A DNA stretch of 64,000 nt from Atherix ibis (Eukaryota; Arthropoda; Insecta; Diptera; Athericidae): assembly GCA_958298945.1 (NCBI GenBank), contig OY282606.1:85939696-86003695 (forward strand), read 5' to 3'. The notes under the pieces were generated by a model, which worked only from the letters and a program-made list of their open reading frames with translations, did not search any database and was not told the DNA's origin. Below are positions 23,092 through 34,358 of this stretch, piece by piece (position 1 is the first letter of the stretch; each line of letters begins with the position of its first letter). The translations under genes and the position numbers were made by a program.

Positions 23092-24391
23092 AACCACACC
23101 AAACCAAACCGAATTAAACCGAACCGAACCTAACCTAACCAAACTGAACAGAGCCCAAACCAGCAAAATCGACCAAATCCAGAAACCAACAACGGGGCAG
23201 CTTGATTCTTGATGGCCGCCTCCCTTGTACACTGGTCTTATATCGCACCTTCCCCCACATCGTCCAGAGTCCATTATCTATAGTATGTATCTCTCTCTAC
23301 ATAGTACATCTTAAATATCTGAAGCTATTGCTGTAGGCTAAAATGCCAATGTCGAAGGGATTTCAAGAAGGACATCCACGACACAAAGAGTTGCTAAATT
23401 TTTTCCGTACATTTTATTCTTCTCTCCTCCAATCCATCGTCACATACTTGCTGAAGCTTTTCCATCATTCAAGAACTGTTCATCATTCCTAAGCCCAAAT
23501 TCAATGCTAATATTAAATTCTGCACAAATTTTCTTAATCCCACCCTCACATTTCAGAAAAGAATTCAATTTATTTATTTGTAAGGCATCTCGTTTTTTTC
23601 TCTTGTTGGTGTCGCTTTATCGAAAGTTGCCGATGTGAATTCGAAATACGCCATATTTTGTTGCAGATGTGCAGGAAATTTATGAAAATTAATACAAATT
23701 TGTGGGAGTATTTTTCTTTTAAATAAGAAAAAAAATTTCAATCAATATTACTTCTTATTGAATTTTACATAAATTTATGGACATATTTTCATAACTGATT
23801 TGCTGGTCATGCTTTTTTTTTTAATAAGAAAATACGAGCTCAACTACCAAAGTATGATCTGAGAACACATTGTTGTTATTATTAAAAATTCAATGTGTTC
23901 TTTAAGTTTCGTTTTTATGATTTTTATTAAATTTTAATATATAAAAAGTTTTTGTATTTAAAAAAAAAATTTTTCATAAATTTAGTCTGTCAAAATTTGA
24001 TTTGGCATAAAAAATATCATTAAAATCTTCGGAAAAAAATGCAGAAACTTTGACAATCAAAAGAAGTACGCAAATTTTAATATAAATTTGAAAGATGTCA
24101 ATAAATTTCTTGAACACATTTTGCAGTCTACAATTTGAGAAGCACTAGGAAAATATATAAAATTTAATTGATTTATCCAAAAAGATAAAATTACCCTATT
24201 TTTTTTCTAATAAAAACATTTTATTTCTTATCTAAAAGAAATATTCAACAAAATTTTTATCCCCAAATAATTTCCCAAACAAGGGTTGTTCGATAGTTTT
24301 CCACTATTTGAAGCAGAAAAAAAAAATGTTCAATAAAATTTACATTCTGGATTTGTTTTGTGCTTTCAAAATAGGCTGCGTTGGGACAATA
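23092..24391. other. No gene seen; degenerate AACCR repeat at start
   Basis: From about 23095 to 23150 there is a degenerate pentamer run of AACCA, AACCG and AACCT types. The rest is AT-rich without features, except that the last 100 bases may be the end of an older mariner interrupted by the element at 24392. Confidence 0.45.
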
Positions 24392-25087
24392 CGAGGGTTA
24401 TTCAACAAGTACTTAGCCTACAAAAGAAAAACGAAAATTTTGGAAAGGTGAAAATTTATTTTTCCACATAATCTCCTTCAAACTCGATACACTTAGCCCA
24501 GCGATGCTCTAACTTTTTTAACCCGTCCAAAAAAAAACATTTTCTCGAGAGAAGCAAAATAGGCCTCCGTTTTCATGCCCAGTTCTTCGTGTAGAATATG
24601 ATGCACCGTTCCTACTGCGATGCCCACAGTCTCAGCTATCTCGTGAACCTTCAATCGACGGTCTGCCAACACGAGATCGTGGACTTTTTTAACGTTTTCC
24701 TCCGTAGCAGCCGTTTACGGGGCACCTGGGCGTGGCTCATTAAAAACCAACGTGCGGCCACGAACAAACTCGTTGAACCAATTCTTGACGGTCGCCATCG
24801 AAGGAGAAGAGTCACCATACACAGCATCCAAGCGATCTTTGATTTCGCTGCGCGTTTTCCCTTCCAAAAACAAGAATCTAATCACCAAACGATATTGTTC
24901 TTTTTCCATTTTTGTGCAACCGACCGACACGCTCGCTTTCAAAGGCTCTCAAAACAAAACTAATGAAGGAAATCGACTGAAACTTTGACAGTAGGTAACT
25001 TAAAGAAGATACTGTACGATGGTAAATTTCTTTTGTGGGAGCAGTTCCTTTGGGCGGTGAGGCTAAGTACTTGTTGAATGACCCTCG
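24392..25087 (-). mobile_element. Mariner family B, internally deleted (696 bp)
   Basis: TA-flanked; the ends match the element at 51808 (CGAGGG, then TCAACAAGTACTTAGCC). The minus strand codes the transposase N-terminus from MEKEQYRLVIRFLFLEGKTR through the helix-turn-helix (NWFNEFVRGR) to HEELGM near 24575. A stop replaces a lysine after PGAP. The frame then jumps directly to TEAYFASLEKM near the C-terminus. The deletion of roughly 560 bp removes all three catalytic aspartates. The undamaged LFLEGK region here shows that the copy at 51808 lost one T. Confidence 0.9.
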
Positions 25088-25099
25088 TACTTTTCATAA

Positions 25100-25215
25100 G
25101 CACTTCAGATCCTTCCTTTCCTGTATGGGCGTAAAACGTCTTCTACGAAGTGAATTTTCATCTTGGGGAACAGAAAAAAGTGGTATGTAGCCATTTCTGA
25201 TGGATACTGAACTTG
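25100..25215 (-). mobile_element. Mariner-type transposase C-terminal scrap
   Basis: The minus strand reads EMATYHFFLFPKMK then, after a frameshift, LRRRRFTPIQERKDLK. This resembles the block around the third catalytic aspartate of mariner transposases (D-L-A-x-C-D-F-F-L-F-P-K-x-K), here with the aspartate lost (T-Y-H). Family B inserted next to or inside it. Confidence 0.5.
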
Positions 25216-25469
25216 ATCGAATGACATTTATAGAGTTTTTCGCCAAAATCGTCATACACAATTCAATAATGATTCTGAAAATAATATTTTCACCACGAAT
25301 GTCACCTTATCTCTCTGATCAGACATAGTGTGTTTAAGTATTTTGTAAATTGCTATGCCGGCTCAGTGCGGCAGTTTTGAAAAAAACCCGTGGGCCCCTT
25401 CTGGTATTGGTCATTATTTGATCGTTTTCCAGGAGAGACCCCATTCAGGGACATGTAAAGTAGAGCTGA
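25216..25469. other. No feature seen
   Basis: Short spacer with no recognisable coding or repeat content. Confidence 0.5.
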
Positions 25470-26372
25470 ATTTGGCTTATTCAAGGATATTTTCAGCAAC
25501 CTGTCTATAATAATCCATTTGAAGAAAATTCAGCTTCTTCGGAGCATGCCGTTCTGCGATGCGTTCCATACATAAAATATCAAGTTTAATATTGTACTAT
25601 GAAGGGATTCGTCAGGCATGTCAAGATTCCCGGATCCAGGAAATTTATTATGGAAACATAATATTTAAAAATTTTATGCGTCAACTGAAGAACCACAGAT
25701 CACCTAGTATCAAAGTTATTGCCACCGAACTGTTTAAGTATGGAGGTGTTGGTTCCTCAATTATTGGTCCAAGTAAGAAACAGAGAATCAATGCCTGATA
25801 ACTGGCGCCTTGGCATTATATGTCCCATACTAAGAATAGAAGATATCAGTAAGTGTAGAAATTAAAGAGGGATTCCTAGGCAGAGTAACCCTATTTGCTC
25901 AAAAAATATTTTGCCCACACCAGTGAGGCTTCACTCCAAGAAAATAAGCAACAGATCAGGTGTTCTTTCGGCGGCAGTCGATGGAAAAACTGCTGGAATA
26001 TGGTCAACAAATCCACTATTTATTCATCAACTTATCTCAGAATTCAGTATACCAAAAAAATTAATTAGACCGACAAGTCTGACTATGACTATGTGAGAGG
26101 AAGAGTACCAAAGGCAGCCAAATTACTTTCAGTGCCATTGAATATCCGCAATGGTCTCAAGAATAAAGTGATTCATGACTCATGGGTAAGCACGTGGAAT
26201 TCTATTCTTATACTGTCTGTTCAGCTTTTAGCATACAACGACGACCTCGATATTATGTGTCGATCACAAAGGGCTGTGCTATAGGTATTTACCTAGATTG
26301 AGGCGGCAAATTACATGGTAACAGCATCGGTATTGAAGAAAAGATCAATTAGCACTAGTCGCATACAAATAG
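25470..26372 (+). mobile_element. LINE reverse transcriptase, first part
   Basis: The plus strand gives LKNHRSPSIKVIATELFKYGG near 25690, equivalent to the N-K-A-P-G-x-D-x-x-x-x-E-L-x-K block. PDNWRLGIICPI lies near 25796, KKLIRPTSLTMTM near 26055, and NGLKNKVIHDSW then VQLLAYNDDLDIMCRSQRA near 26220. The catalytic box is Y-N-D-D rather than Y-A-D-D. Many stops. The reading continues after the mariner insertion with EELNNFTISDQA at 27474, which is colinear with FERVKELNNFAVL at 13140. Confidence 0.75.
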
Positions 26373-26374
26373 TA

Positions 26375-27457
26375 CGAGGGGTATAAGCTTAAATCCACTG
26401 TTTGGTCATAGATGGCGTGAGTGAGCGTATTAAGCTACCACGGGCACGCCATACTTTTTTTTATAAGTTTGGCATCTGTCAATATTAATCAGTGCACATT
26501 GTCAGCAATTTCGTACAACAACATACATTTTTCCTTTGGTAATCATGTCTAGTTTTATGCCAGAAAAAGAGCATATGCGGGAAGCTCTACTTTTCTGCTT
26601 TAATTTGCAGAAATCGGCTGCCGAATTGCATCGAATGCTTATGGAAGCCTTTGGTGACAGTACTTTATCGGAAACAACGTGCCGAGATTGGTTTCGTCGG
26701 TTCAAAGACGGCAATTTTGAGTTGTGGGACAAGAAGCGTGAAAATCGGCCTAGGAAGGTTGAGGACTATTAATTGCAGGCTTTTTTGGACGACGAGGATA
26801 CCCAATCGCAAAAAATGATCGCAGAGCAATTGGGTATTACCCAACCCACCATTTTCATGCGTCTGCGTGCCAAAACACATGTGAAATCTTGCTCGCCAGA
26901 CAAAAAAATGAAAAGTGGATATGCTTTATTTCGAGAATGCTAAATGCAAGAAATCGTGGGTTGATCCCGGCCAACCATCAACATCTTCCCCAAGACCAAA
27001 TCGCTTCGGACGGAAGACGATGCTGTGCGTTTGGTGGGAGAAGGAGGGTTTCGTCTACTATGAGATGTTGAAACCTGGTGAAAAAATGATGGATTATCAA
27101 CAAAGATATGACAAGCTGATTTTCCTCAACGACAACGCACCATCGCACTCGTCAAAAATGATCCGAAACTACTTGGATACACTCAACTGGGAGGTTCTAT
27201 CCCACTCCGCTTATTTACCAGATCTGGCCCCTTCCGACTGCCACCTGTTTTCGACAATGGGCCACGCGCTCGCTGAGCAGCACTTCGATTCTTACGAAGA
27301 CGTCCGAAAATGGCGTGATGAGTGGTTTGCCTCCAAATAGAAGGAATTTTTTTGGCGTGGTATCCACAAATTGCCCGAGAAATGGAAAAATGTGTAGCTA
27401 GCGAGAGCAAGTACTTTAAATTAAATTGTTTTTACTAAAAAAAGCGGATTTAAGCTT
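26375..27457 (+). mobile_element. Mauritiana-type (Mos1-like) mariner, copy 1
   Basis: The left end GTATAAGCTTAAATCCACTG follows a TA at 26373-26374; the mirrored end at 27440-27457 is clipped. The transposase region runs from the ATG at 26545 to about 27420. Visible parts are MSSFMPEKEHMREALLFCF, a helix-turn-helix with CRDWFRRFKDGNF, KSWVDPGQPSTSSPRPNRFG, FLNDNAPSHSSKM (second catalytic D), APSDCHLFSTMGHALAEQHF (third D), and ending ESKYFK. A stop lies after VEDY, and about 40 codons around the first aspartate are deleted (RLRA joins KTHVKS). It is inserted in the LINE at 25470-28035. The clear resemblance to Mos1 puts it in the mauritiana group. Confidence 0.85.
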
Positions 27458-27461
27458 TATT

Positions 27462-28035
27462 AAAGCTTCGGAAGAATTAAATAATTTTACTATTTCGGAT
27501 CAAGCATCACAGCTAAACCAACATGGAGGAAGAATCATTTTTTTATTTGGGATGAAGAGTGAGGCACTCTTAATTATTTTGCTCAAAAATTCTGTCCATA
27601 ACATTGCAGTTACTGGTGCAAAACAAAATTCATCGCAGGATCCTCCTGTATTCTTCTGAAATTTGGTTTCTCAGAACTCTTAATTGCAATCAAGAGGACC
27701 AAAAATTCTTCGACAGACCCTTTTCAAGAGGAGGATCTGTCAAAGAATTTTTTGGTCCTCTACATGAGGATGGATGATTCATGAGCCTTTTTTATGGTGA
27801 AATACTGGAGCGCTACCGAGACAGTCCGGTTGTAAATAAAATGTAGGTCAAGAGAGTGTAGTGGCTGGACACTTAATCCGTATGGAAGATTTTCAGGCCC
27901 GGAAAGTCTGAAGTGGCTTTACTTATGGTTCCAGAAAATAATCTTTAGTATCGAACTTGAAGATCAAGACGCAAAGCACGGACGTCTGGAGTTTTTTGAT
28001 TAAGCAAACGTAGATGGGACTTCCAGTTGCCGCGC
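27462..28035 (+). mobile_element. LINE reverse transcriptase, C-terminal part
   Basis: Continuation of the LINE at 25470 after the mariner. It starts ASEELNNFTISDQASQLNQ. Further on come RRLFGPLHEDG near 27740, YGEILERYRDSPVVNKM near 27800 and VKRVQWLDTLIRMEDFQA near 27850, the familiar K-R-x-R-W-L-G-H-L-x-R-M-E-D block. SRRKARTSGVF-like and RRWDFQLPRYK-like remnants follow. Dead through stops. Confidence 0.7.
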
Positions 28036-28148
28036 TATAAATAATCAAGTTGAGGATGTAATATCGAAATTCATCAGCAAAATTTTTTTAGAGGCATTTA
28101 GTAAGGAATATGAAAATGGATATAAAAAATAATTTTAGCAAGTACGTA

Positions 28149-29058
28149 CGAGGTCTGTCCAAAAAGTATCGCGAATTTTGAATTTCCGCGGGTTACGTAT
28201 ATTTGAATTTCGATTTTTTTGTGGGGTTATATTGGTACTCATGTCTCTCACTTATGCCGACAAGTTCGGTCATTTTGAATGTTCAGTTAATTTTTGACAG
28301 CTGCTTTGCTTGCACGTGTTTTGGCTCGTCTTCGATTTTTGCTCAATTTCGACAAAAAACAGCATCACATTAACATTGCTAAGGAGCTGTTGGACTCAAT
28401 CCGCAACAACCCAAATTTGCTCCAGAGGGTCATAACTAGTGGTGAATCATGGGTTTATGGTTATGACGTGGAAACCAAAGCTCAATCATCCCAATGTAAG
28501 CTGCCGCCTTAGCCAAGACCGAAAAAAGCGCGCCAAGTTCGGTCGAATGTGAAGTTTCTACTTACATTTTCTTCGATTGCAGGAGTGTTGTGCATCATGA
28601 ATTCTTACCACAGGGTAGAACGGTCAATAAGAAATATTACCTGCAAGTTATGCGCAAGTTGCGCTAAGCAATCCGCCAGAAACCCCTGGATTTGTCGAAG
28701 AACAGAAATTGGCTTTTGCACCATCATAACGCCCCTGCTCACGCATCGTTGCTTGTGCGCGAATTTTTGGCCAAAAACAATACACTAATAATACCGCAGC
28801 AACCGTATTCTCCATATCTGGCTACCTGCGAGTTTTTCTTGGTCCCGAAACAGATTCTTTAATCCATTCTTTGGAATGGGCAAAAATCAAAGTCGACCCA
28901 AAACATGTGCAAGCAAAGCAGCTGTCAAAAATTAACTGAATATTCAAAATGGCCGAACTTGACATGAGTTCCAACATAACGCCACAAAAAAAATCGAAAA
29001 TCGAATATACTTAACCCGCGGAAATTCAAAATTCGCGATACTTTATGAACAGACCTCG
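28149..29058 (+). mobile_element. Mariner family A with inverted 5' end at both ends
   Basis: The left end CGAGGTCTGTCCAAAAAG and the roughly 200-bp 5' untranslated region lead, through a deletion, into the middle of the transposase: QHHINIAKELLDS, VITSGESWVYGYDVETKAQSSQ, FLPQGRTVNKKYYLQVMRKL-like and PYLATCEFFLVPK. Directly after CCCGAAACAG (near 28852) the sequence is the reverse complement of the element's own start (MDQRIC codons, 5' untranslated region) and the 5' terminal repeat. The two ends are therefore inverted repeats of nearly 200 bp instead of about 30. TA precedes the element; CA follows at 29059. It is the longest member of the fold-back lineage seen also at 1397 and 3677. A frameshift and missing coding ends make it non-autonomous. 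Confidence 0.85.
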
Positions 29059-32000
29059 CAGTTGGGAATCACCTTCTTTTCAGAACGAAGTAATAAAACT
29101 TTCTCATCTAGTAATGATTTTATTAAAGCAAATAAATATTTTCATTCAATTCAGCTATGTCCCAAAGACATAGTTTGATTGAAACAAACAAACAAAAATC
29201 GCATTTAATTTCATAATCGCCTAGAGAACCAAAATGGTTATGAAAACTCAACTAGCCAGTCAATATACCAACAGCATCAAAATAATTACGCACATATATC
29301 ACCTGAGACAAATTAGAGTAATTTTCTAAACTACCAATTATACAACAAACAAACTTATTATGATAAAAAAAAAAATTTAAATTGAATATTTTTCTTTTCA
29401 AAAATTTCTACATTCTTTAAACATCAAAAGATGCATTCAAATAAAAATCAATCAAAATTAACATAAAACAGAAAAATTAATTTCTTCTGTCACAATTTAT
29501 ATTTTTAAAGCAAACAACCAAATTAATTTAGTAATTTTCTTATATATAAATTTTAACTTTGTAAATTTAAATAGAATATTTGTTGTTTAGAGTATAAACC
29601 CAACTAAATGGTCCAATTACGCGAAGCATGTATTTATGTAAATCCGTCTAACTGGGACATTTATGCGAAATGTTGTGCAATCAAGAAATCCAGAAAATGA
29701 ACAACTTTAGTCGTTTGGATGCTTTATTAGTCTAGGATTTGGTGATAAATTCAATAAAATGTTCACTTATAATTGCTTCGTTTGAACAACTCAATTTTGA
29801 AGATGATGATGCTCCTCTCTCATCAAAGCGAATCTCTGATGTCTCCAATAAATTTCCCTTTTTTGATTTCCTTGCCGCCATTAACACTGTCCCAACTAAC
29901 AACAATTACTATTAGATAACCGCCACTTAGACAAGTTGTAACTAGTCTCGTCATCGAGGTCTAAAAATACATACATTTTTTTTTTACTATAAGCGAAAAA
30001 CGATTTTAATATAGAAAAGTATGAATACCCAATTCAACAAGGAAGGGGGACCCATAAATTAATTGTTCTTGTGCTTGTAGTGCAAATAACGATACTTTCC
30101 GTTTGAAAAATGTTCACTTTAATATATTGCTTAGCAACTATTCCTCCCCCTTCCCTCTTACCACCCGCACATATAGAAAGAAATACTTTTGGATGTTCAA
30201 AGACCTTAAAGCCGATTATTGTTTTTGTCTTGGGGCTAATAATAATAATAATGTTCAGGATTGTTAACAGTATGTTATGGTGATTATTATTTTTCTTTTA
30301 TTTTTTAATTTATTTTTTCCAACAAAAAAAAAAATCAAAACCAAGGATCGAATATCATTTCCATTTGATTACTGAAGGATCTGCTTTGAGTCCAATTGAC
30401 AAATTGCAAATTACACTTCCATACTCCAGCCAGACAGAGCACCATCTACGGGGGCGCCCCAAAATATAAAATTCTCCTCTTCCCTTGAATTGTAGTATGA
30501 TGATGAGTTGTGGTGCACCTTCGGATGGAAAGGAAAAAAACTCACGAAGACTAAAAAATATTCCACGGTCGATGGATAGTATTTCAACTTTTCCATCTTG
30601 TAAGGGTTTTTATGGAGATGCAACTTGTACCTTTCTGTTAATGTTTGAAAAAAGCCAACAAAAAAAAAACTATAAATGATGGTGTTCGTTCCCAACTGCA
30701 TGCACAACTGGCATTAATGATGATACAAGAATTTTTGATGTTTATTCTGATGGTTTTGGCGCTATAGCAAAGTGATGGTTATGATGAATGCGGTCATGGT
30801 AGTGTATACTCGTAGAATGGCGATTGTTTTGGCACAAAACAAACAATAATTCATAAACATTAATGTGAACACATTTAGCGGATCATAAGCGGCTTTTAGT
30901 GATGCTCAAGCAATTAAAATTGATTTACTGCTGCCAGCTTAAAGAAGAAGGCGAAAGTCAAACGAAGAATATTCTTTGCTACTGGCACTGGCATTGGTAT
31001 ACTGATAGTGGTACTGGTACTGGTACTGGTACTGGTACTGTTACTGGTACTCACTAGTATCCATATTACCAATTTCATAATATCCAATTTATCCACAAAG
31101 TATCAGAGGGCGCCGGTCTTCGTTTATATGTACTCGTATGCCAATGCATATCTTCTTATGGGCTGAATCGATAGAAATTATGCCACCGTCATGCAAAATT
31201 ATTACACATTCCAGTGTAAAATGACCTTTTGGTCAGATAGTTATTACTTAAGTCAATAAAAATAAGAAAAAATATACACAAAATGAAAACAATCTCAATG
31301 TCTGTATAAAAGGACGGGGGCCTCTGAAATACGAAAAGAAAAGGAAGAAAAAAAGAACACCCCCACAAATAGTAGTAGTCTTGAAAATGTTACAACTAAT
31401 CGGATAAGAGGGAAATTATAGTTTTACAACACATATACACCATTGCTAATTTGCGTCTTTATTTTGTATTATTTTTTTTTTTTAATGTGCCCCACACGTA
31501 AAAAATGCATATTTCTGCATGCATTAAAAGCCCAAAGTGGTAATAATCGTTTTAACTGCTTCTAGTTTCCTAATATAGTTAGTTGTATTTTGGTTTGGTA
31601 TTTAACATAGTCTCCGCATTAACACAATTTAACGTGGTACTTACCAAGGTGATTGTTTATTGAGAATTTACAAATTAAAACTAAAAGTATGAAAGTTTTA
31701 GATTTTTACTACAAAAGTTCAAACCGTAAGATTTTGGTGTTATTTTTTTTTTTTTTTTGGAGGTTATAAGTGATTATAAAACAGTTGGAAATATTAAGGT
31801 GATAGTTTTTTTTTTTTAAATTGTTTACATTTATGGTTTTTTGTACAATAAAACAATTTTATTTTATTTCAACTAGAATCGCCGTCGGCTCATCAGTTAC
31901 ACTTGTTTGGATGTTATTGGCAGTGCTTAGATTAGACTTTGAACGTGATTCTTAATCTTAGAAAACAAAAAAAAAGTAATATGGATTTTGATCACGTGAG

Positions 32001-32433
32001 AAAGGGGGAGCAGGGTAAGTCTAGAACCCACAGGAAACCCCCTTTTTTTCTGAGAAAAACTCGTTTGATGGAGGTGGCCCCGTACCAGGGGCCTTGTTAT
32101 AGTAGATTATCCAAGCGCAAAACACCATTTTTCTGTGGATTTTCCAAGAACTCACTAGTAAGCTTCGATGATACTCAATAGCCTGATCTACAAGAACCCC
32201 TATAAGTATACGAATCCCTTGTCCGCGTAACAGGGAAAATTGTCATAGTGGAGGGTCCAAGTGGATGCAATATTTTATCTGATATAATATTTCTGATCCA
32301 TTTATTTATCAGCATCAATGTTAATCGACAACCTGCTGCCCTCACAAGCACTCTTAATCGTTCCACATTTTTATCAGTTTTTTTATGTTTAATCCGTTCC
32401 TGAAGGAACCTTCTGCTTCTTGGTCCTTAAAAA
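29059..32433. other. No gene seen; AT-rich with simple repeats
   Basis: Long AT-rich tract without recognisable coding content on either strand. It contains short AAT repeats near 30240, a TGGTAC hexamer array at 31009-31051 and several poly-T runs. An open minus-strand stretch at 30411-30707 is low-complexity and hydrophobic, with no domain. Confidence 0.5.
31009..31051 (+). repeat. (TGGTAC)n hexanucleotide repeat
   Basis: About seven units of TGGTAC, one with a substitution, flanked on the left by looser ACTGGC and ATTGGT variants. Confidence 0.85.
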
Positions 32434-32720
32434 ATGCTTTGTGCAATCAGAGAAGTTTTTCTTTTGATAAAAAATGTTGCCCATAGACTTGCTATAAATA
32501 CTCAGAAGCCAAATTCGCTAGCTTCTGAGAAAGAGGTCCAAATTTTGCTGTTCCATTTTTTCGTAACGCACTACGAAAACTCAACTTCGGTTATGACGCT
32601 TTATAGGGACGCATAGTTACTGCTCATCTAGGAGGAACTTGAATATAAATTCTGTGGAGAAACATCCCGCAATAATTACTAGATCACTCTCAGTAATGCC
32701 AGTGTCATTACGTTTTTGTG
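32434..32720 (+). mobile_element. Possible pogo/Tigger-type transposase relic
   Basis: Plus-strand translation gives NVAHRLAINTQKPNSLASEKE, like the CENP-B-type helix block (R-L-A-x-x-L-A-x-K-x-x-K-P-H-x-F) before the W-F-x-x-F-x-R motif of pogo-like transposases. About 100 bases on, in another frame, comes EELEYKFCGE, like the L-x-x-K-Y-x-F region before N-x-D-E-T. The catalytic N-x-D-E-T is not readable. A weak match by eye only. Confidence 0.3.
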
Positions 32721-32723
32721 CTA

Positions 32724-33968
32724 CGATGGTCATTCAATAAGTCCTTAGAAAAATATGGAAAAAAACTATTTTAAAAAAAAAAAAATTTATTTTTCAACAT
32801 AATCTCCTTTTAGCTCTATACACTTTTTCAACCAATTTTCCAAAATTTTTATCCCGTCCAAAAAAAATAGAATTTCGGAAGTTCTGCAAAATACTCATCC
32901 GTTTGAGCAATGACGTCCTCGTTGGAAGTGAACCGTCGTCCGCCAAGCGATTTCTTCAGATTGGGGAAAAGAAAATAGTCACTCGGGGCCAAATCTGGTG
33001 AATAAGTGGGATGCTGCAACAATTCCATTCTCAGTTCCACAATTTTGGTCATGGAAACAGCGCAGGTGTGCACACGCACATTGTCCTGATGCAAGAGGAT
33101 TTTTTTCTTCTTCAGATGGGGGCGTTTCTCTTTGATTTCCTCGATCAACCATTGCAATAACGACGCGTAATACCCTCCTGTTATTGTTTTTACTTTTTCA
33201 AAATAGTCGATAAAAATGATGCCCTGCGAATCCCAAAAGACCGTAGCCATCACCTTGCCGGCCGATGGCACAGTTTGTGCCTTCTTCGGAGACCGTTCAC
33301 CCTTGAAAATCCACTGTGATGACTGTCTCTTCGTTTCTGCAGTGTAGTAGTGTATCCAGGTTTCGTCCACAGTGACATATCGACGAAGGAATTTGGCAGG
33401 ATTGCGATGTTGGCCTCAGAGTCCACTACACGATTGCGCTTATTCTCCTCTGAGAGCAAACGAGGCACCCATCTTGCCGAAATTTTTTTCACAGACAATT
33501 TTTCATGCAAAATTGAAGCGACTATACCTTGTGATATGCCCGTAGCCTCAACTAATTCGCGCACTTTAATTCACCGATCGTTCAAAATCAGATCGTGGAT
33601 TTTGTCGATGATTTCAGGAGTAGACACCTCAACTGGGCGTCCTGAACGATGTTCATCTTTTGTGGATGAACGGCCACGTTTAAATTCATTCACCCAATTG
33701 TAAACCGTCGGAAACAGAGGTGCGCAGATATGCCATGAACTGCATCCAACTCGGCTTTGATTTCTTTCGGGCTTAAGCCTTTCAAATGGAGATGTTTGAT
33801 GACAGCCCTAAACTCGCTTTTTTCCATTGTTATGCACAAATAAATGTCGTTTACTTTAATCGACGATAGAAACTGACCTACGCTATGGATCGAGCTGAAA
33901 TTTTGACAGCTTTCCTGTCGATAATGCTACTTTCTTGGATTTTCTAAGGACTTGTTGAACGACCCTCG
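32724..33968 (-). mobile_element. Mariner family C, nearly full length (1245 bp)
   Basis: TA flanks at 32722-32723 and 33969-33970. The terminal repeats start CGATGGTCATTCAA at the left and CGAGGGTCGTTCAA at the right (inverted), about 29 bp imperfect. The minus-strand transposase runs from an ATG at 33827 to a stop at 32788, about 346 codons, the usual mariner length. Ends and catalytic region are complete, but frameshifts separate the N-terminal helix-turn-helix from the rest and displace the C-terminus. Related to families B and E in motif style. Confidence 0.9.
32788..33827 (-). pseudogene. Mariner C transposase (DD34D), frameshifted
   Basis: The N-terminus MEKSEFRAVIKHLHLKGL and KEIKAELDAVHG give the first helix-turn-helix. 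RELVEATGISQGIVASIL gives the second. All three catalytic aspartates are visible: MDETWIHYYT, LLHQDNVRVHTC and SPDLAPSDYFLFP, with 34 residues between the last two. Reading is broken after AVHG near 33720, again near 33400 within the N-terminal third, and just before the end (the KFYFFWTG stop is out of frame with the expected E-L-K-G-D-Y-V-E-K tail, which is present in the next frame). The longest unbroken part is the catalytic domain, 32849-33370. Confidence 0.8.
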
Positions 33969-33970
33969 TA

Positions 33971-34358
33971 CATCATAAAATGATTCAGTTGATCTTCAAA
34001 TCATCAGAATTTAACATAGTTTGATAAGCCATAAGTTTAAGTGAGAACCACTAAAATTTTCACAAGGAATCAGATATTTATGGTAAACATATTGAATAAG
34101 ATCCAAATTAAATTATAGTCTTATCAGATCAGAATCTCTACAAAAAGGCAAAAAGGATATTCACAGCTTCCAGTATATTTGACTACCTGGCATTACTAAT
34201 ACCTCATAATAGAAAATACGATTAGATTAGGCTTTATTCCATTAAAACTGAACTGCTGAGGATTTTAAAAATGTACTCTGGACAGATGTGTCGAAGTTCC
34301 AGATTTTTGAGAAAAAAGCTGTCGAAAGTCCCGGTGCCAGATGGTAGAGAAAAATATA
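33971..34358. other. No feature seen
   Basis: AT-rich spacer between two mariners with no recognisable content. Confidence 0.5.

Noticed and set aside
23095..23150. AACCTAACCT-like pentamers as telomeric (TTAGG) repeat
   Set aside because: Only two exact units among AACCA and AACCG variants; it looks like ordinary degenerate simple sequence.
30411..30707. 98-codon minus-strand frame
   Set aside because: Phe- and Ser-rich low-complexity translation of AT-rich DNA with no support.
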